A stretch of 64,000 bases of DNA from Flavivirga sp. 57AJ16. GTDB taxonomy: Bacteria; Bacteroidota; Bacteroidia; Flavobacteriales; Flavobacteriaceae. The notes under the pieces are model-generated. The model was not told where the DNA came from. It ran no database searches and worked only from the letters and a program-made list of their open reading frames with translations. The position numbers and the translations under genes were made by a program. The stretch is taken from NCBI RefSeq assembly GCF_028736925.1, contig NZ_JAQZAT010000005.1:1-64000 (forward strand). Direction: 5' to 3'. Positions 51,932 through 61,700 of this stretch are shown in pieces; the stretch's first letter is position 1, and the number at the start of each line of letters is the position of its first letter.

Positions 51932-52579
51932 ATGGAAAAGGATTTGAGTAACTATAGAAAATCTTACGAAAAGCAAGAGTTGCTTTTAAAAGATGTACCA
52001 GAAAACCCAATGGAGTTGTTTCAAAAATGGTTTTATGAAGTAGACAAATTCTTTATTGAGGATGAAACTAATGCCATGACGGTTTCTACAATTGGTTTGG
52101 ATGGCTTTCCAAAAAATAGAGTGGTGCTACTAAAACGCTTTACATATGAAGGTTTTATTTTTTACACAAATTATAACAGTGAAAAGGGAAAAGCGATAGA
52201 TAAAAATCCAAACGTATGTTTATCTTTTTTTTGGCATGGAGCCGAACGCCAGGTTATTATAAAAGGCAAAGCTGAAAAGATTGCAGAGAACCTAAGTGAT
52301 GGTTACTTTGAATCTAGACCCAGAGGCAGTCAATTAGGTGCTTTAGCTTCAAATCAGAGCGAAGTTATAGAGAGTAGGGATGTCATTGAAAAGAAGCTCT
52401 TGAAATTAGAAAAAGAATTTGAAGGAAAAGAAATAACAAGACCAATAAATTGGGGAGGGTATATGGTAAGACCTTCAGAAATTGAATTTTGGCAAGGTCG
52501 CCCAAATAGATTACACGACAGAATTAGATTTACACTTCAAACGGACTATAATTGGAAAATAGATCGATTATCTCCTTAA
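51932..52579 (+). CDS. pdxH: Pyridoxamine 5'-phosphate oxidase
   Basis: 215 residues. FMN and substrate-binding motifs are present: MTVSTIGLDGFPKNRVVLLK, FIFYTNYNSEKGKAI, ESRPRGSQLGALAS, and the C-terminal EFWQGRPNRLHDRIRF. Makes pyridoxal 5'-phosphate from PNP or PMP. Starts at the ATG at 51932 (MEKDLSNYRKSYEKQ). Confidence 0.97.
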   Translation: MEKDLSNYRKSYEKQELLLKDVPENPMELFQKWFYEVDKFFIEDETNAMTVSTIGLDGFPKNRVVLLKRFTYEGFIFYTNYNSEKGKAIDKNPNVCLSFFWHGAERQVIIKGKAEKIAENLSDGYFESRPRGSQLGALASNQSEVIESRDVIEKKLLKLEKEFEGKEITRPINWGGYMVRPSEIEFWQGRPNRLHDRIRFTLQTDYNWKIDRLSP

Positions 52580-52743
52580 ATGATCGTTGAAATTCATAAT
52601 ATTTTTATTACAAATGGCATTTCATCGATTAAAAGCAATATATTACGACAAAACACGTGTTTTTAATCGATTTTAACATTATTTTAACATTTACTTCCAA
52701 GTAGGCTGCTAATTTTACAGAACCTAATCTAAATTACCTACTT

Positions 52744-53241
52744 ATGAAGTCATTATTTAAACTGCCATTATTGGCATTGTTTGCTATGTTGACATTTACT
52801 TCTTGTTCAACAGACAGCATGGATGATAAGGCTGATGCTATTGAATTAAGCCTTGTTACAAAAGAATCAAAAAACATTGAAATAGAGATACTTGAACTGA
52901 TTAATGCGCATAGGGTGTCATTAGGGTTGAAAGCCTTAAATGATATGTCCGTGGTGAAGTCTGTGGCATATAGTCATACGGACTACATGGTAGATAAAAA
53001 TGAAGTATCACATGATAATTTTTATACCCGTAGTAACTATTTAAAAGCGAATGCTGGAGCAAAAAAAGTATCCGAAAATGTTGCATACGGATATAGTTCT
53101 GCCGAAACTGTCGTAAAGGCTTGGATTAAGAGTGAAGGACACAGAGGGACTATAGAAGGCGACTTTACAGACTTTGATGTTTCTGCTGAGAAAAATGAAA
53201 ATGGCAGGTGGTATTACACTAATATTTTTATAAAAAAGTAA
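52744..53241 (+). CDS. CAP (SCP/PR1) domain lipoprotein
   Basis: 165 residues with a lipobox (LTFTSC, Cys21). The CAP domain (about 50-163) has ILELINAHRVSLGLKAL, VAYSHTDYMVDKNEVSHDNF, SENVAYG and the GHRGTIEGDFTDFDVSAE signature. Family members are secreted or surface proteins of diverse function (lipid or ligand binding); a precise role is not evident. A terminator follows at 53386. Confidence 0.85.
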   Translation: MKSLFKLPLLALFAMLTFTSCSTDSMDDKADAIELSLVTKESKNIEIEILELINAHRVSLGLKALNDMSVVKSVAYSHTDYMVDKNEVSHDNFYTRSNYLKANAGAKKVSENVAYGYSSAETVVKAWIKSEGHRGTIEGDFTDFDVSAEKNENGRWYYTNIFIKK

Positions 53242-53385
53242 AGCCGCTTTTATAAAAGCCATGAAAACTTAACCTAATTTGATGTACTAAATTTTTAGCA
53301 AAACTGGCATGGTTTTAATTATGCTATGTAGAATTGAATAGGTTATTTATTGATAACTTTGTGTTATTGAATTTAGCTTTAGGTA

Positions 53386-53422
53386 AAAAATCCTCTCAAA
53401 AAATTGAGAGGATTTTTGTTTG
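53386..53422 (+). terminator. Terminator of the CAP lipoprotein gene
   Basis: AAATCCTCTC and GAGAGGATTT pair around AAAAAATT, with a T-run following (TTTTTGTTTG). Confidence 0.8.
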
Positions 53423-53449
53423 TTATTACCTATTTATTATATGATTTAT

Positions 53450-53591
53450 TGATTGTCCGTAATTTGCCATAAACCTAAAAATATATTGATTTTGTCATCC
53501 CGAGGCAACGAGGGATCTCATTGATTATCGACAGATTCTTCACTTCGTTCTGAATGACAAAAATATCATTATGCATGATTACGGACATTCA
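53450..53591. mobile_element. 142-bp MITE-like element, copy 2
   Basis: Same orientation and nearly identical sequence to 12294-12435, with the same 14-base inverted ends. Located between two facing terminators in a convergent gap. Confidence 0.85.
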
Positions 53592-53703
53592 GTATGATTT
53601 TATACCAATTATTTAAAAAGAGGCCATGTCGTATAATTTTATTCTTGTCATTCCTATTTTTGCAGGAATGAAGTGTTACGAATTAATTTGGCTTAGGGTT
53701 AAT

Positions 53704-53743
53704 AAAAAACCATCAGAAGATTTATCTTTTGATGGTCTTTTAT
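53704..53743 (-). terminator. Terminator of the surface operon
   Basis: Read on the minus strand, ACCATCAAAAGA and TCTTCTGATGGT pair around TAAA, followed by TTTTTTATT. It ends the four-gene minus-strand operon about 20 bases after the stop of 53765-55687. Confidence 0.75.
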
Positions 53744-53764
53744 TGTTATTGAACTAGGCTTAAA

Positions 53765-55687
53765 TTATTCCATTTTTACTACAATAAATTGCGTACGTCT
53801 ATTGGCTTGGTGTTGCTCTTCTGTACAAGGTACGGTACCATCACAATTGTTGGTTAGTTTTTGTTCGCCAGAGCCTTTGTATTCGGTAATTCTGGCAGGA
53901 TCCACACCTTTATCTATTAAGTATTTGTATGTGGCATTTGCTCTATCTACAGATAATTTATCATTGTATTCTGAAGAGCCCCTGGAATCTGTATGCGATT
54001 CTATTTTAATGACCATATTAGGATATGTATTCATCATTAAATTAACGATTCGATCTAATTCGACAGTACCATCGTGTCTAATGTCAAACTTGTTAAAGTC
54101 AAAATAAATAGGATAGAGTTCGGTAATTGGAGTCACTTTTTCTACAACGCGATTTAAATTAAAATCTGCAGTGATGCTCGTCACTTTATTTTCGATACCT
54201 TTAGAGGTAACGTGCCTTGTATCCTCTATATATTTATCCTTTTTAATGTTTATGATATAGTCGGAATCTCTATCTATATTTATTTCGTAATTTCCATCTT
54301 CATCTGTTTCTACATACGCAATTTGCTTATTATTGCTGTCGCGCAGGGCTACCATGGCATTAGGTACAGGTTCTTTTGTAGTAACATCTGTTACGGACCC
54401 TTCTATTTTTAACTGTGGAACTCTGTCGTATGCATAAATATCATCACTACCAACACCGCCGTTTCTATTGGATGCAAAATATCCCGAAAGCCCATCTTCG
54501 TTCATAAAAAATGAGAAATCGTCTTTACTTGAGTTTACAGGAACACCAAGATTAAGAACACCAGTAATATGATCGTTTTTGTCAAGAACAGTTCCGAAAA
54601 TATCCAATAGCCCCAATCCGGGATGACCATCGGAAGAGAAGAAAAGCACGCCTTCGCTATTAATAAAAGGGAACCTTTCGTTTTTATCTGTATTTACTAC
54701 ATTTCCCAAATTTTTGGGAGAACCAACAGAACCATCGTTATTTATATCTACATAGTAAATATCTGTGCCTCCATAGCCATCTGGCATGTTAGAAGCAAAA
54801 TACAACCTTGTTTCATCGTTGTTTAAAGCAGGATGTCCATTAGAAAAGTTATTATTATTGAAAGGAAGTTCTTCAATATTTGTCCATTCATTTTCAATTA
54901 GGGAGGCTCTATAGATTTTAAGGTTTGAGATGCCTTCTTTATCTTTTTCTAAAGTATTTTTGGCATAATTGTTTCTGGAAAAATACATGGTTTTCCCATC
55001 TTTTGTTATGGTAATTGGGCCTTCATGGTAAATAGAATTTACGTCTCCTTTTAGTTTGGATTTATGATCTACAATACTATCATTAGCGTCTTTGGCGGTT
55101 ACATATATGTCCAAAAAAGGTTCTTCGTTCCAACCGTAAATATGTTTTGTTGAAACGCCTTCGCCCCTAGAAGAGGCAAAGTAAATATGACCGTCATGTT
55201 CGTAAGCCCCAAAATCGCTATATTTTGAATTAAAATGAACTTCTGTTAAAAAATATTGTTGTTTCGCGTTAAAAATGGAATTAATAAAATCGGAGTCTTT
55301 AGAAAAGGTTTCATCATTTATTTTTCCGCCAGCATTTTTATAGCGTTTCATCCAAACCCGAGACTCTTTATAGGCTTTTATACCTCTTAGTGCTTGTGCA
55401 TAATTGTAATAATAAGCTATGGGTACATTGGGTTGTTCTACCGCTTTTTTATAGTATACGACCGCACTATCTGGATTTCTCATAAACGCATAGCTATCTG
55501 CTAATTGTCTGGTTGCATAATCTGCATTAAAGTCTTTCTCTATAAGATTACGGTACATTTGGGCAGCATTAACAAACGAAAACTTATTAAACAGGTTGTC
55601 TGCTCTTTTTTGGGAACCATATTGTGCAAGTGTAGGGAAGCTTGCCATCAATATAATACTAGTTAATATGTATTTTTTTAATCTCAT
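53765..55687 (-). CDS. OmpA-family protein with TPR/PD40 repeats, copy 2
   Basis: 640 residues: signal peptide (1-21), N-terminal TPR-like helices (about 30-150), PD40 beta-propeller repeats (about 160-400; SKYSDFGAYEHDGHIYFASS, ITITKDGKTMYFSRNNY), a carboxypeptidase-regulatory-like domain (about 430-500) and a C-terminal OmpA domain (about 530-640; IYFDFNKFDIRHDGTVELD, ESHTDSRGSSEYNDKLSVDR, NRRTQFIV). It is a periplasmic peptidoglycan-binding partner of an outer-membrane complex, similar to proteins beside PorP/SprF in gliding loci. Paralog of 55914-57833 immediately upstream. Confidence 0.88.
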   Translation of the reverse strand: MRLKKYILTSIILMASFPTLAQYGSQKRADNLFNKFSFVNAAQMYRNLIEKDFNADYATRQLADSYAFMRNPDSAVVYYKKAVEQPNVPIAYYYNYAQALRGIKAYKESRVWMKRYKNAGGKINDETFSKDSDFINSIFNAKQQYFLTEVHFNSKYSDFGAYEHDGHIYFASSRGEGVSTKHIYGWNEEPFLDIYVTAKDANDSIVDHKSKLKGDVNSIYHEGPITITKDGKTMYFSRNNYAKNTLEKDKEGISNLKIYRASLIENEWTNIEELPFNNNNFSNGHPALNNDETRLYFASNMPDGYGGTDIYYVDINNDGSVGSPKNLGNVVNTDKNERFPFINSEGVLFFSSDGHPGLGLLDIFGTVLDKNDHITGVLNLGVPVNSSKDDFSFFMNEDGLSGYFASNRNGGVGSDDIYAYDRVPQLKIEGSVTDVTTKEPVPNAMVALRDSNNKQIAYVETDEDGNYEINIDRDSDYIINIKKDKYIEDTRHVTSKGIENKVTSITADFNLNRVVEKVTPITELYPIYFDFNKFDIRHDGTVELDRIVNLMMNTYPNMVIKIESHTDSRGSSEYNDKLSVDRANATYKYLIDKGVDPARITEYKGSGEQKLTNNCDGTVPCTEEQHQANRRTQFIVVKME

Positions 55688-55913
55688 GGGGTCATAGTTT
55701 TAATTAAAAACCTATACTAATTAGTGATAGTTTTTATTAGTGAAACTCTGTTTTGAAAAGTTGCGAAGCAATGAATTTAAAACAGATAGTTGAACTAATA
55801 CCTTTTTTTCAGCGGGATCCCAGGTTCAACACCTCGATCCTTGGATCTATTGTCAGTACCCAAGGCTTGCGCCCTAGGGTTTATTTTTATTCAAACACAA
55901 TTGGTTGTGTTTA

Positions 55914-57833
55914 CTATTCCATTTTTACAACTATAAATTGGGTACGTCTGTTTAATTGATGGTCTTCTTCTTCACAGTCTTCTCCATCCTCGCAACCATT
56001 AGTCAATCTACGCTCACCAAAACCTTGATGTTCCGTAATTCTTTCAGGAGCAATACCTTTGGAAATTAAATATTCGTAAGTTGAATTTGCTCTATCTATA
56101 GATAATTTATCATTATACGTTAGATTACCTCTTGAATCGGTATGGGACTCAATTCTTATGACCATCTCAGGATAATCATTTTGCATCAGGTTAACAATTT
56201 TATCCAGCTCTAAAGCAGCGTCTTCCCTGATATTATATTTATTGAAATCGAAGTATATAGTGTTTAGTTCTGCAAGTTTTATAACATTAGGCTCTGGGTT
56301 TAACAACAAGTTGGCCGTAATAGTTGTTAGTTCGGTCTGAATGTTTTTGGATGTAAATGTTCTGTAGTCATCAATATATTTATCTTGACTGGCAACAATT
56401 TTATAATCTTTATTCCTATCGATATTTATTTGATAATAGCCGTTTTCATCGGTTACCATATTGGCTATTTCGTTGCCATTATCATCATATAGAGTAATGA
56501 CCGAATTAGCTATGGGGTTTGTATTGATAGCATCTGTTACGACACCTTCAACATGTAAAACTGGCTTTCTATGAAAGGCATAGATATCATCACTTCCGCG
56601 GCCACCCTGTCTGTTCGAAGCAAAATAACCGGTAATTCCATTTGGATTCATGGCAAATGAAAAATCATCTTTATTGGAATTTACAGGGACTCCTAAATTT
56701 ATGACATCTACGATACTGTCATCGTCTTCTCCTTTAATAGTGGCAAAAATGTCCAATAACCCTAAACCTGTATGCCCATCTGAAGAAAAGAAAAGCACGC
56801 CTTCATTATTTATAAATGGAAACCCTTCGGCATTTTCTGTATTTACCACATCTCCAACATTTTGTAATTCCGTTAAGGTCCCATCGGGGTTTATATTTAT
56901 AACCCAAATATCCGAACCTCCTTTTGTGCCAGGTCTATCTGATGTAAAGTACAGTTTGGTATCATCGATATTTAAAGCAGGGTGCTGTGTTGAAAAATCA
57001 TCACTGTTGATCGGTAAGTCTTCAATGTTGGTCCATAGACCATCCACCAAAGTAGCTCTATATATTTTCATATTTGTCAAGCCCTTTTTATCCTTTACCT
57101 CTACGCCTTCTGTAAAGTTGTTTCTTGAAAAATACATGGTACGACCATCTTTTGTGATAGTTACTGGTCCATCGTGATAAATGGAATTTACATCTCCTTT
57201 TATTTTTCCGGTATGGTCAACATTTTTTTTAGACCCAACATCTGTTACGTAAACATCTAAAAAAGGTTGCTCGTTCCAACCATACAGACGTTTTATGGAA
57301 ACGCCTTCGTCTCTGGAAGAGGCAAAGTACACTTTACCATCATGTTCAAAAGCGCCAAAATCACTATATTTTGAATTGAAACGCACTCGATCTAGAAAAT
57401 ACTGTTGCTTTGCTCCAAAAACACTGGTAATAAAATTGATGTCTTTTGAGAAATCATTAGCACTTACTACACCTCCAGAGTCCTTGAAACGCTTTAACCA
57501 AACTTGAGATTCATCATACTTTTTCATCCCACGAAGAGATTGCGCATATTTATAGTAATATTCTATAGGTACATTTTCTTGTTTAACAACATTTTTATAA
57601 TATCTGGACGCATTTCTAGGATCTCTTAAATAAGCATAACAGTCTGCTAATTGACGGGTTGCATAATCTTTGTTATAATTATTTTGGATAAGTTCCCTGT
57701 AAACTTCTGCAGCTTTTACGAAGGAGAATTTATTAAACAACGTATCTGCTCTTTTTTGTTTTCCTTGTTGTGAAAAGACAGAAAAGCTTAGCATTAAAGC
57801 GATACAGGCTAATATGTAATTTTTATTTTTCAT
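55914..57833 (-). CDS. OmpA-family protein with TPR/PD40 repeats, copy 1
   Basis: 639 residues with the same layout as 53765-55687: signal peptide, TPR-like part, PD40 propeller (SKYSDFGAFEHDGKVYFASS, VTITKDGRTMYFSRNNF), CarboxypepD_reg-like segment and OmpA C-terminus (IYFDFNKYNIREDAALELD, ESHTDSRG). It follows PorP/SprF after 13 bases. The tandem pair probably anchors the SprF-adhesin complex to peptidoglycan. Confidence 0.9.
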   Translation of the reverse strand: MKNKNYILACIALMLSFSVFSQQGKQKRADTLFNKFSFVKAAEVYRELIQNNYNKDYATRQLADCYAYLRDPRNASRYYKNVVKQENVPIEYYYKYAQSLRGMKKYDESQVWLKRFKDSGGVVSANDFSKDINFITSVFGAKQQYFLDRVRFNSKYSDFGAFEHDGKVYFASSRDEGVSIKRLYGWNEQPFLDVYVTDVGSKKNVDHTGKIKGDVNSIYHDGPVTITKDGRTMYFSRNNFTEGVEVKDKKGLTNMKIYRATLVDGLWTNIEDLPINSDDFSTQHPALNIDDTKLYFTSDRPGTKGGSDIWVININPDGTLTELQNVGDVVNTENAEGFPFINNEGVLFFSSDGHTGLGLLDIFATIKGEDDDSIVDVINLGVPVNSNKDDFSFAMNPNGITGYFASNRQGGRGSDDIYAFHRKPVLHVEGVVTDAINTNPIANSVITLYDDNGNEIANMVTDENGYYQINIDRNKDYKIVASQDKYIDDYRTFTSKNIQTELTTITANLLLNPEPNVIKLAELNTIYFDFNKYNIREDAALELDKIVNLMQNDYPEMVIRIESHTDSRGNLTYNDKLSIDRANSTYEYLISKGIAPERITEHQGFGERRLTNGCEDGEDCEEEDHQLNRRTQFIVVKME

Positions 57834-57846
57834 ATAAAAAGTCTTA

Positions 57847-58773
57847 TTAGAAATATCTAGGTGATTTTAGTTTAGAACTTAAGAACTTAAATTCATAAAT
57901 AAGTAATATTTCATGTGTTCCTGTTGTGTAGCGGGCTATATCGGAAATGGGTTTCTCATAAGCATAACCTACACGTAGTTGTCTAGAAACTTGAAAGTCT
58001 GCAATACCACCAATAGCAGCGGTTTGGTCATTAATTCTATAGGATCCTCCTATCCAGAATTTCTCATTGTATAAAAAATTAGCGGTCAGGTCGAACGATA
58101 AAGGAGCTCCATTCGTTGCTTTTATTAAACCTGCAGGTTTAAATTTGAAGCTTTTGCTTATATCGAGTACGCCACCAAGTGTGAAATAGTAACTAATACG
58201 CTCTAAAGCCTTATAGTCTCCTTGTTTATTTTGATCGGTGTTTAATATTCGAGGTGCAGATAACCCTGCATAAAACCTATTGGTATGATAATAGACACCT
58301 GCACCGATATTTGGAGCCCAGCGATTTTCTGTTCCGTTAAAAAATGGATCTTCTGTGACTGTTGGATCATTTAAAAAATCTTGATCAAAGCTATAACCGG
58401 TAAAACCTCCTTTTAGACCAAATGCTAATTTTCCAGTCTTTCCAGTTGGAATACTATATGAAAAATCTCCGTATAGGTATGAATAGTTTTGAGGTCCCAA
58501 ATCATCTTCAATGAAAGTTAAGCCTAATCCAATTCTATCATTTCTTAGGGGCGTATGCACAGATAGTGTTTGTGTTATAGGGCCTCCTTTAAAACCAACC
58601 CATTGGCTTCTATGTAATCCAACGATGCTTAAAGCTTCTCGACTCCCTGCATAAGCGGGGTTTATTGAGATTGTATTGTACATATACTGTGTGAATTGTG
58701 GTAATTGTTGTGCAACTCCAACCGTACAGCTTAACAATGCAATAGCGATTATATTGTATTTAATAAGTTTCAT
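57847..58773 (-). CDS. PorP/SprF-family type IX secretion membrane protein
   Basis: 308 residues. Signal peptide (1-21), then the PorP/SprF signature QLPQFTQYMYNTISINPAYAGSR and barrel strands such as GLHRSQWVGFKGGP and GLGLTFIEDDLGPQNYSYLY. The related SprF of Flavobacterium is required for secretion and attachment of SprB. It starts 11 bases after the adhesin stop. It probably accepts the adhesin's type-B C-terminal domain. Confidence 0.93.
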   Translation of the reverse strand: MKLIKYNIIAIALLSCTVGVAQQLPQFTQYMYNTISINPAYAGSREALSIVGLHRSQWVGFKGGPITQTLSVHTPLRNDRIGLGLTFIEDDLGPQNYSYLYGDFSYSIPTGKTGKLAFGLKGGFTGYSFDQDFLNDPTVTEDPFFNGTENRWAPNIGAGVYYHTNRFYAGLSAPRILNTDQNKQGDYKALERISYYFTLGGVLDISKSFKFKPAGLIKATNGAPLSFDLTANFLYNEKFWIGGSYRINDQTAAIGGIADFQVSRQLRVGYAYEKPISDIARYTTGTHEILLIYEFKFLSSKLKSPRYF

Positions 58774-58784
58774 AGGTTATGTTT

Positions 58785-61700
58785 TTATTTGGTTCCTAAG
58801 TAAACAGGTCCTGTAATAGGATTCAATCCACTATTAAGTAATTTTATAATATAGTAATATGTTCCGTTAGGGACTTTCCCCGCAGTACCAATTGATGCAC
58901 TGTTTGCTGTACCGTTCCAATCGTTTTGGTAATTATCGGATTCGTATACTAAAGCACCCCATCGGTTAAATATCTTTACATCATATTGAAATCCACATAA
59001 TTCAATACCAGAAATCTCAAAGTATTCATTATAGGCATCGCCATTAGGAGTTACGGCTTTCGATATTGTAATGTCGTTTTCACCACAAGGCAACACCACG
59101 CAATCTGCATGTACATTCATGGTAATTTCTGTAATGCTTATACAGCCTGCATCTGTAGTTGTATACCTGAACCTATAATCAATGCCTCCGCTTTCTGGTA
59201 AGAAATCTACACTTAATTCAAGGTTTGAGGGATCAAATATATTATCGTTTAGCGTTGCAACTGGATCTCCTTCTAATAGTTCCCAGGTACCATTTGTATT
59301 AAGATCACCAGGTAGCAAATTATTCATATTAATAGCACCTTCATCATAACACCAGTCTGGTGCTACTACATCTGTAATAACTTCATCAAGTGATACTTGA
59401 AGGGTCTGCGTATAAACTTCTTCATTATTACATTCGTCTCTTACCGTCCAGGTTCTAACGATTTCATAATCGGCAAATACGCTTTCCTCAAAGGAATTTG
59501 TTTCATTAAATACAACCGTAATATTAGTTGAGCAATTATCGGTAAAGGTCAATTCTGGTACATCAGGTATGTCCGTACAACTTACATTTAATAGCTCATC
59601 AAAAGTCGATGTAGGTACAGGAGCAGTCGTATCTTGAACCGTTATAACTTGTGTATGGGTCGTTGTTAAACCACATTCATCTGTTGCTGTCCAGGTACGG
59701 GCAATTGTATAATTGTTAGGGCAGTCTCCATCTGTTCTAACATCATTAACAGTCACTAAAGCATCACCACAGTTGTCTGTAGCAGTTAATGTTTCTGCAT
59801 TTGGTACGGCATCACATTCAACCGTTATATTGGTAGCTGGCAGCGTGCCTTCAAAGCTAGGGGCCGTTGTATCTTGAACTGTTATAATTTGTGTGTGCGT
59901 TGTTGTTAAACCACATGCATCTGTCGCTGTCCATGTACGAGCGATTGTATAATTGTTGGTACAACTACCATCCGTTCTTACATCATTAACTGTTACTGTA
60001 GCAGAACCACAAGTATCTGTTGCTGTTAAAGTTTCTGCATCTGGTACAGCATCGCATTCAACAATTCTAACAAGCGGAGGAAGTGCTTGTTCGAAAACAG
60101 GAGGTGTGGTATCCTGAACTGTTATTGTTTGAATATGGGTATTGGTTAAACCACATTCATCAGTAGCAGTGTAGGTACGGGTAATGGTGTAATTATTAGC
60201 ACAATTTCCATCAACTCTTTCCTCGGTTACTTCCACAGTAGCGGTTCCACAATTGTCTGTAGCTGTTAAGGTTTCTGGAGCAGGTACGCCACTACATTCT
60301 ACTGTTATATCTCCAGGAAGTACCGTTTGCTCAAATTCGGGAGCCGTGGTATCTGATGTCGATATAGTTTGGTCGGCAGTTGCGATATTTCCACAGGCAT
60401 CTGTAGCTGTCCAAGTTCTGGTAATTGTAAAAGTACCAGAACATGCACCATCTGTTCTAACATCTTCGAACGTTATTACTGGATTTGCATCACAGTTATC
60501 TATAGCGGTGGCGGTACCAAAAGCTATTGGTGACAGATCATCACTACATTCGGCTGTTTGATTAGCGGGTAATGTAAGTACAGGAGGTGTATTGTCTGTA
60601 ACTGTAACTGTTTGGCTGTGTGTTGCAGAAACTCCGCAAATATTAGTTGCCGTCCAGGTTCTTAAAAGAGAATACCTGTTTGGGCAATTACCGTCTGTCC
60701 TCGTTTCAGTAAAGATAACATCTATATTTCCACAAGAATTTGAAGCTGTTAATACATCTGCTTGAGGTAATGAATCACATTCAAAAGTTAAGTTATCTGC
60801 AGGCAATGTAGTTTGATCAAAGACTGCCGCTGTTGGTTGTGTAAACGTATAGGTTGCGGATTGAGTTATAGTTTCACATAAATCTGCTACAGTCCAAGTA
60901 ACAGTAATTGATCCACCAGTACAAAGGTCAATAGATTGATTAGTATAATCATTAGTTATTATTGGAGAACACCCTCCAGTTATACTGCTATTAATAGCAG
61001 TGGTTTGATTTGTAACCCATGTAGCAATATCGGTGTCAAGGTTAGCTTGAGCAGCAATAGCATCAGTTGAACCAAATTCACATGCATCCGAAGCATCATC
61101 TACAGGGTTCGTAAACGAGATCTCGGTAGGTGCGGTCAATGTATAAGTGGCCGTTGGCGTCAAGGTCTCACAAATATCATCAATGGTCCAGGTAACCGTA
61201 AGACTACCACCGGAACACAGATCAATGGACTGGTTGGTGAAGTCATGGCTTACAGTAGGAGACCCCCCTGTAAGGCTACCGTTTATTATAGCGGTTTGGT
61301 TTACAACCCATGCAGCGATATCGGCATCCAGGTTGGCTTGAGCCACGTTAGGGGCGTCATTATCAAAATCACAAGAATTTGCTGTGCTTCCAGAAGGAGC
61401 GATAAAGTTGATGCCATCTGGTTGCGTAAAGGTGTAATTGGCCGATGCATTTACGGTCTCGCACAGATCCGTAATGGTCCAAGTAATGGTTATCGTCCCC
61501 GAATTACAGAACGCAATGGACTGATCTGTAAAATCGTTTGTAACCACAGGCGCACACCCATTGGCAAGGCTTCCATTTATTATAGCGGTTTGATCGGCAA
61601 CCCACGCAGCAATATCTGCATCAAGATTAGCTTGAGCGACATTAGGGTCAGGGTCATCAAGTTCTACAGCTGTCGAAGCATCGTTTGCAGGATCGGTAAA

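Larger units (their letters stand above)
53242..53764. other. Intergenic region with terminators and a MITE copy
   Basis: Holds two terminators (53386-53422 and 53704-53743) and the MITE copy 53450-53591, all described. A lone half-arm ATACCAATTATTTAAA lies at about 53603. No gene. Confidence 0.6.

Noticed and set aside
55753-55913. Small open frame between the two OmpA genes
   Set aside because: No protein-like composition; it contains a short inverted repeat (AAACACAA/TTGTGTTT at 55893-55912) and seems to be a spacer only.
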